Shown here: piece after piece, positions 4,941 to 6,348 of the stretch
Layout of the letters: each line of letters begins with the position of its first letter
Position numbering within the stretch: position 1 is the stretch's first letter
Assembly: GCA_002440265.1 (NCBI GenBank)
Contig: DJSG01000082.1
Location: forward strand, 23,552 to 29,899
Length of the DNA: 6,348 nt
Direction of reading: 5' to 3'
DNA from: Bacteroidales bacterium UBA6340
GTDB lineage: Bacteria; Bacteroidota; Bacteroidia; Bacteroidales; Paludibacteraceae
Made by a program: the position numbers and the translations under genes
The notes under the pieces: model-generated
Databases searched by the model: none
Seen by the model: the letters and a program-made list of their open reading frames with translations, nothing else
Told to the model about the DNA's origin: nothing

Positions 4941-5100
4941 AGGTTGCTTGTTTGTTATGTTTGTTTTGTTTATCTATCTGTTTGTTTATGCTTTTTTGTC
5001 GCGCAACAATACCGCAAAGGTTGCCTATCCCTTGCGTAAGGGTTGCTTATCCCTTGCTGAATTGCTGCGCGAATGTTGCTTGCGGGTTGCTTAACTATTT
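4941..5100. other. T/G-rich and TTGC-rich non-coding leader upstream of aroQ
   Basis: From 4943 to about 4998 the plus strand is low-complexity T/G DNA with many TTTG and TTGT units. The minus-strand mRNA leader would therefore be A/C-rich and unstructured next to the aroQ start. From 5010 to 5093 the motif TTGC recurs about seven times. CCCTT-GCGT-AAGGG (5029-5042) can form a 5-bp hairpin. No coding frame here is convincing. Confidence 0.5.
5019..5057. repeat. 22-base-period imperfect tandem repeat
   Basis: GGTTGCCTATCCCTTGC (5019-5035) recurs as GGTTGCTTATCCCTTGC (5041-5057), with 16 of 17 bases identical. Diverged GGGTTGCTTA (5084-5093) looks like a trace of a third copy. The pair lies in the leader region of the aroQ gene. 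Confidence 0.7.
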
Positions 5101-5349
5101 TAACTTAGCACGGTGGAGACGCGGTTGGCAGGCGACGATAGCCTCACAGTGTAACGACCACTTCCTAACACAAAGTCTCTCGGCTATCGCCGATAACGAC
5201 GCGAGATAGTGATACTTAATTGACGACGCGAGCCGATATGGAGTTCTACTCAGCCCACAGGGCTTCGTTGTCGCTACGGCACTCAGTGTGCTGCGCACAC
5301 CTGCCTTACGCTTCACGTCCCCCAAGCAGAGTCGCGTCACCAGCAATAC
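5101..5349. other. Palindrome-rich non-coding block between valS and aroQ
   Basis: This block has no recognised gene. GGCGACGATAGCC (5131-5143) can pair with GGCTATCGCC (5182-5191), giving 10 bp with a 3-base bulge. The second arm can instead fold on itself as CGGC-TATC-GCCG (5181-5192). CTATC (5185 onwards) and GATAG (5205-5209) flank it. GTGTGC-TGC-GCACAC (5286-5300) is a perfect 6-bp hairpin. No T-run follows any of these, so none is a clear valS terminator. An 83-codon minus-strand frame (5095-5346, TTG start) shows no family signature. Confidence 0.5.
5286..5300. repeat. Perfect hairpin downstream of valS
   Basis: GTGTGC and GCACAC form a perfect 6-bp stem around TGC, about 50 bases past the valS stop codon. 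There is no T-run on the minus strand after it, so it is not a standard intrinsic terminator. It could stabilise the valS mRNA 3' end. Confidence 0.4.
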
Positions 5350-6348
5350 TTACTTGCGAAGAGCGGCAATAGACTCGCGGAGCGAGGCGATACGTGCTTC
5401 GGCATCGGCTTTCTTCTTGCGCTCGAGTTCGACCACCTCGGGTTTGGCGTTCTGTACGAAACGCTCGTTGCCGAGTTTAGCCATCACGCCGCGCAGGAAG
5501 CCCTCCTGGTGCTGCAGGTCGGCTTCGAGTTTCTTCAGTTCGTCCTCCACGTTGATGAACTTGTCCAGCGGTACGCTGTATTCGGTGGTACCCACGATGA
5601 ACGATGCTGCCCCTGCCGATTTCTCCACGTTGCCGACCATGACCTCGCAACTGCCGAGTTTCTCAATCAGTGCACGGATAGCCGCGGTGGTCTCCGCCGT
5701 GGTATTGACGGTCAGCACTTCTTTGAGCGGGATATTCTTGCCAGCACGGATATTGCGGACGTTGGAAACCACAAGTTTCAGGTTCTCTACATCAGCCAGC
5801 AACTGCTCGTCGGGAGCGGCAAAGGCAGCCAGTGGAGCCACCATAATGCTCTCGCCCTCTTTGCGCTCGGCGATGTTCTGCCACAGTTCCTCCGTGATGA
5901 ACGGCATGAACGGGTGGAGCAGACGGAGCATCTGGTCGAAGAAGAAGAGCGTCTTCTCGTAGGTGGTGCGGTCGATAGGCTGCCCGTAGGCGGGCTTGAT
6001 CATCTCGAGATACCACGAGGAGAACTCGTCGCAGTAGAGTTTGTAGATAGCCATCAGGGCTTCGCTCAGGCGGTATTTGCCGAACAGGTCTGCCACTTCA
6101 TTGGCGGTTTTTGCCAATTGCGACTCGAACCAGTCGGTAGCCACGCGCTCGCTCTCGGTCTGCGCCTTGTCGGTAACCTCCCAGCCTTTGACCAGACGGA
6201 AGCAGTTCCATATCTTGTTGCAGAAATTACGCCCTTGCTCGCAGAGGCTCTCGTCGAAGAGAATGTCGTTGCCTGCGGGGGCGGAGAGCATCATACCCAT
6301 ACGCACACCGTCGGCACCGAAACGCTCTATCAGGTCGAGCGGGTCGGG
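5350..6348 (-). CDS. valS: Valyl-tRNA synthetase, C-terminal part (cut by the window edge)
   Basis: This class I enzyme charges tRNA-Val in the cytoplasm. The frame is open to the window edge, and the visible 332 residues begin PDPLDLIERFGADGVRMGMM. In the family this segment follows directly after the KMSKSLGNS loop, which must lie just beyond 6348. An apparent GTG start at 6306 is an internal valine. Next come LSAPAGND and GRNFCNKIWNCFRLVKGW. The helical anticodon-binding domain runs roughly from ESERVATDWFESQLAK to FMPFITEELWQNI. The last 75 or so residues (DKFINVEDELKKLEADLQHQEG through RIASLRESIAALRK), rich in Lys, Glu and Leu, are the C-terminal coiled-coil arm that contacts tRNA-Val. 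The stop is TAA at 5352-5350. Nothing in the visible part suggests a defect. Confidence 0.97.
   Translation of the reverse strand, partial: PDPLDLIERFGADGVRMGMMLSAPAGNDILFDESLCEQGRNFCNKIWNCFRLVKGWEVTDKAQTESERVATDWFESQLAKTANEVADLFGKYRLSEALMAIYKLYCDEFSSWYLEMIKPAYGQPIDRTTYEKTLFFFDQMLRLLHPFMPFITEELWQNIAERKEGESIMVAPLAAFAAPDEQLLADVENLKLVVSNVRNIRAGKNIPLKEVLTVNTTAETTAAIRALIEKLGSCEVMVGNVEKSAGAASFIVGTTEYSVPLDKFINVEDELKKLEADLQHQEGFLRGVMAKLGNERFVQNAKPEVVELERKKKADAEARIASLRESIAALRK

Noticed and set aside
4932..4963. Plus-strand TTTG-N20-TATGTTTG promoter match next to the aroQ start
   Set aside because: It fits the consensus, but lies in T/G low-complexity DNA where TTTG is so frequent that a match is expected by chance. 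No gene follows on the plus strand.
4941..5100. Phe/Tyr leader-peptide attenuator for aroQ
   Set aside because: The minus strand has no ATG before the aroQ start in this stretch and no run of Phe or Tyr codons. The hairpins present lack the terminator/antiterminator arrangement.
5095..5346. 83-codon minus-strand open frame just after valS, TTG start
   Set aside because: It has a rare start codon, no recognisable domain, an unusual Cys/Arg/Ser-rich composition and overlaps palindromic DNA. The frame is better explained by lack of stops in GC-rich repeat-like sequence. A tBLASTn or proteomics hit could revive it.
1..6348. A defence, toxin-antitoxin or mobile system
   Set aside because: Every sizeable convincing frame is a housekeeping or conserved unknown gene. 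No integrase, transposase, nuclease effector, or terminal inverted repeat was found.

Overview
The window looks like chromosomal housekeeping DNA from a member of the order Bacteroidales (phylum Bacteroidota). Three things point there. The proteins have Bacteroidales character: the GapA sequence, an RNase H with a viroplasmin domain, and a short AroQ chorismate mutase. Start codons lack strong Shine-Dalgarno sequences. Several intergenic spaces hold the Bacteroidota sigma-ABfr promoter pattern, TTTG (-33), 19 to 21 bases, then TAnnTTTG (-7). I cannot place it more finely. There are no CRISPR arrays, insertion sequences, integrases or defence genes, and I found no convincing new multi-gene system. 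The most interesting signals lie in the intergenic spaces.

Layout, left to right. 1-192: 3' flank of gap, with a strong minus-strand intrinsic terminator and degenerate AATGCG repeats. 193-1203 (-): gap, glycolytic NAD-type glyceraldehyde-3-phosphate dehydrogenase, with its own promoter. 1350-1988 (-): viroplasmin-type ribonuclease HI. 2042-2116 (-): tRNA-Arg(CCU) with encoded CCA. 2214-2903 (+): DUF2461 protein, the only plus-strand gene, ending 5 bases from the convergent rfbD. 2909-3784 (-) and 3971-4519 (-): rfbD and rfbC, the last two steps of dTDP-L-rhamnose synthesis, separated by 186 bases of repeats. 4677-4940 (-): stand-alone AroQ chorismate mutase. 4941-5349: a 409-base non-coding stretch with a T/G-rich tract, a tandem repeat and palindromic sequence. 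5350-6348 (-): the C-terminal third of valS, cut by the window edge just after where the KMSKS loop should be.

How the parts work together. The minus strand reads valS, aroQ, rfbC, rfbD, (DUF2461 opposite), tRNA-Arg, rnh, gap. rfbC and rfbD are probably one transcript from a near-perfect promoter at 4544-4575, and that promoter also fixes the rfbC start at 4519 rather than 4546. The tRNA has a candidate promoter at 2189-2219 that overlaps the DUF2461 start codon, while a plus-strand promoter at 1981-2011 overlaps the rnh start codon. The tRNA therefore sits between two face-to-face promoters, and rnh, which has no visible promoter of its own, may be transcribed by read-through from the tRNA. 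The remaining genes appear functionally unrelated to one another.
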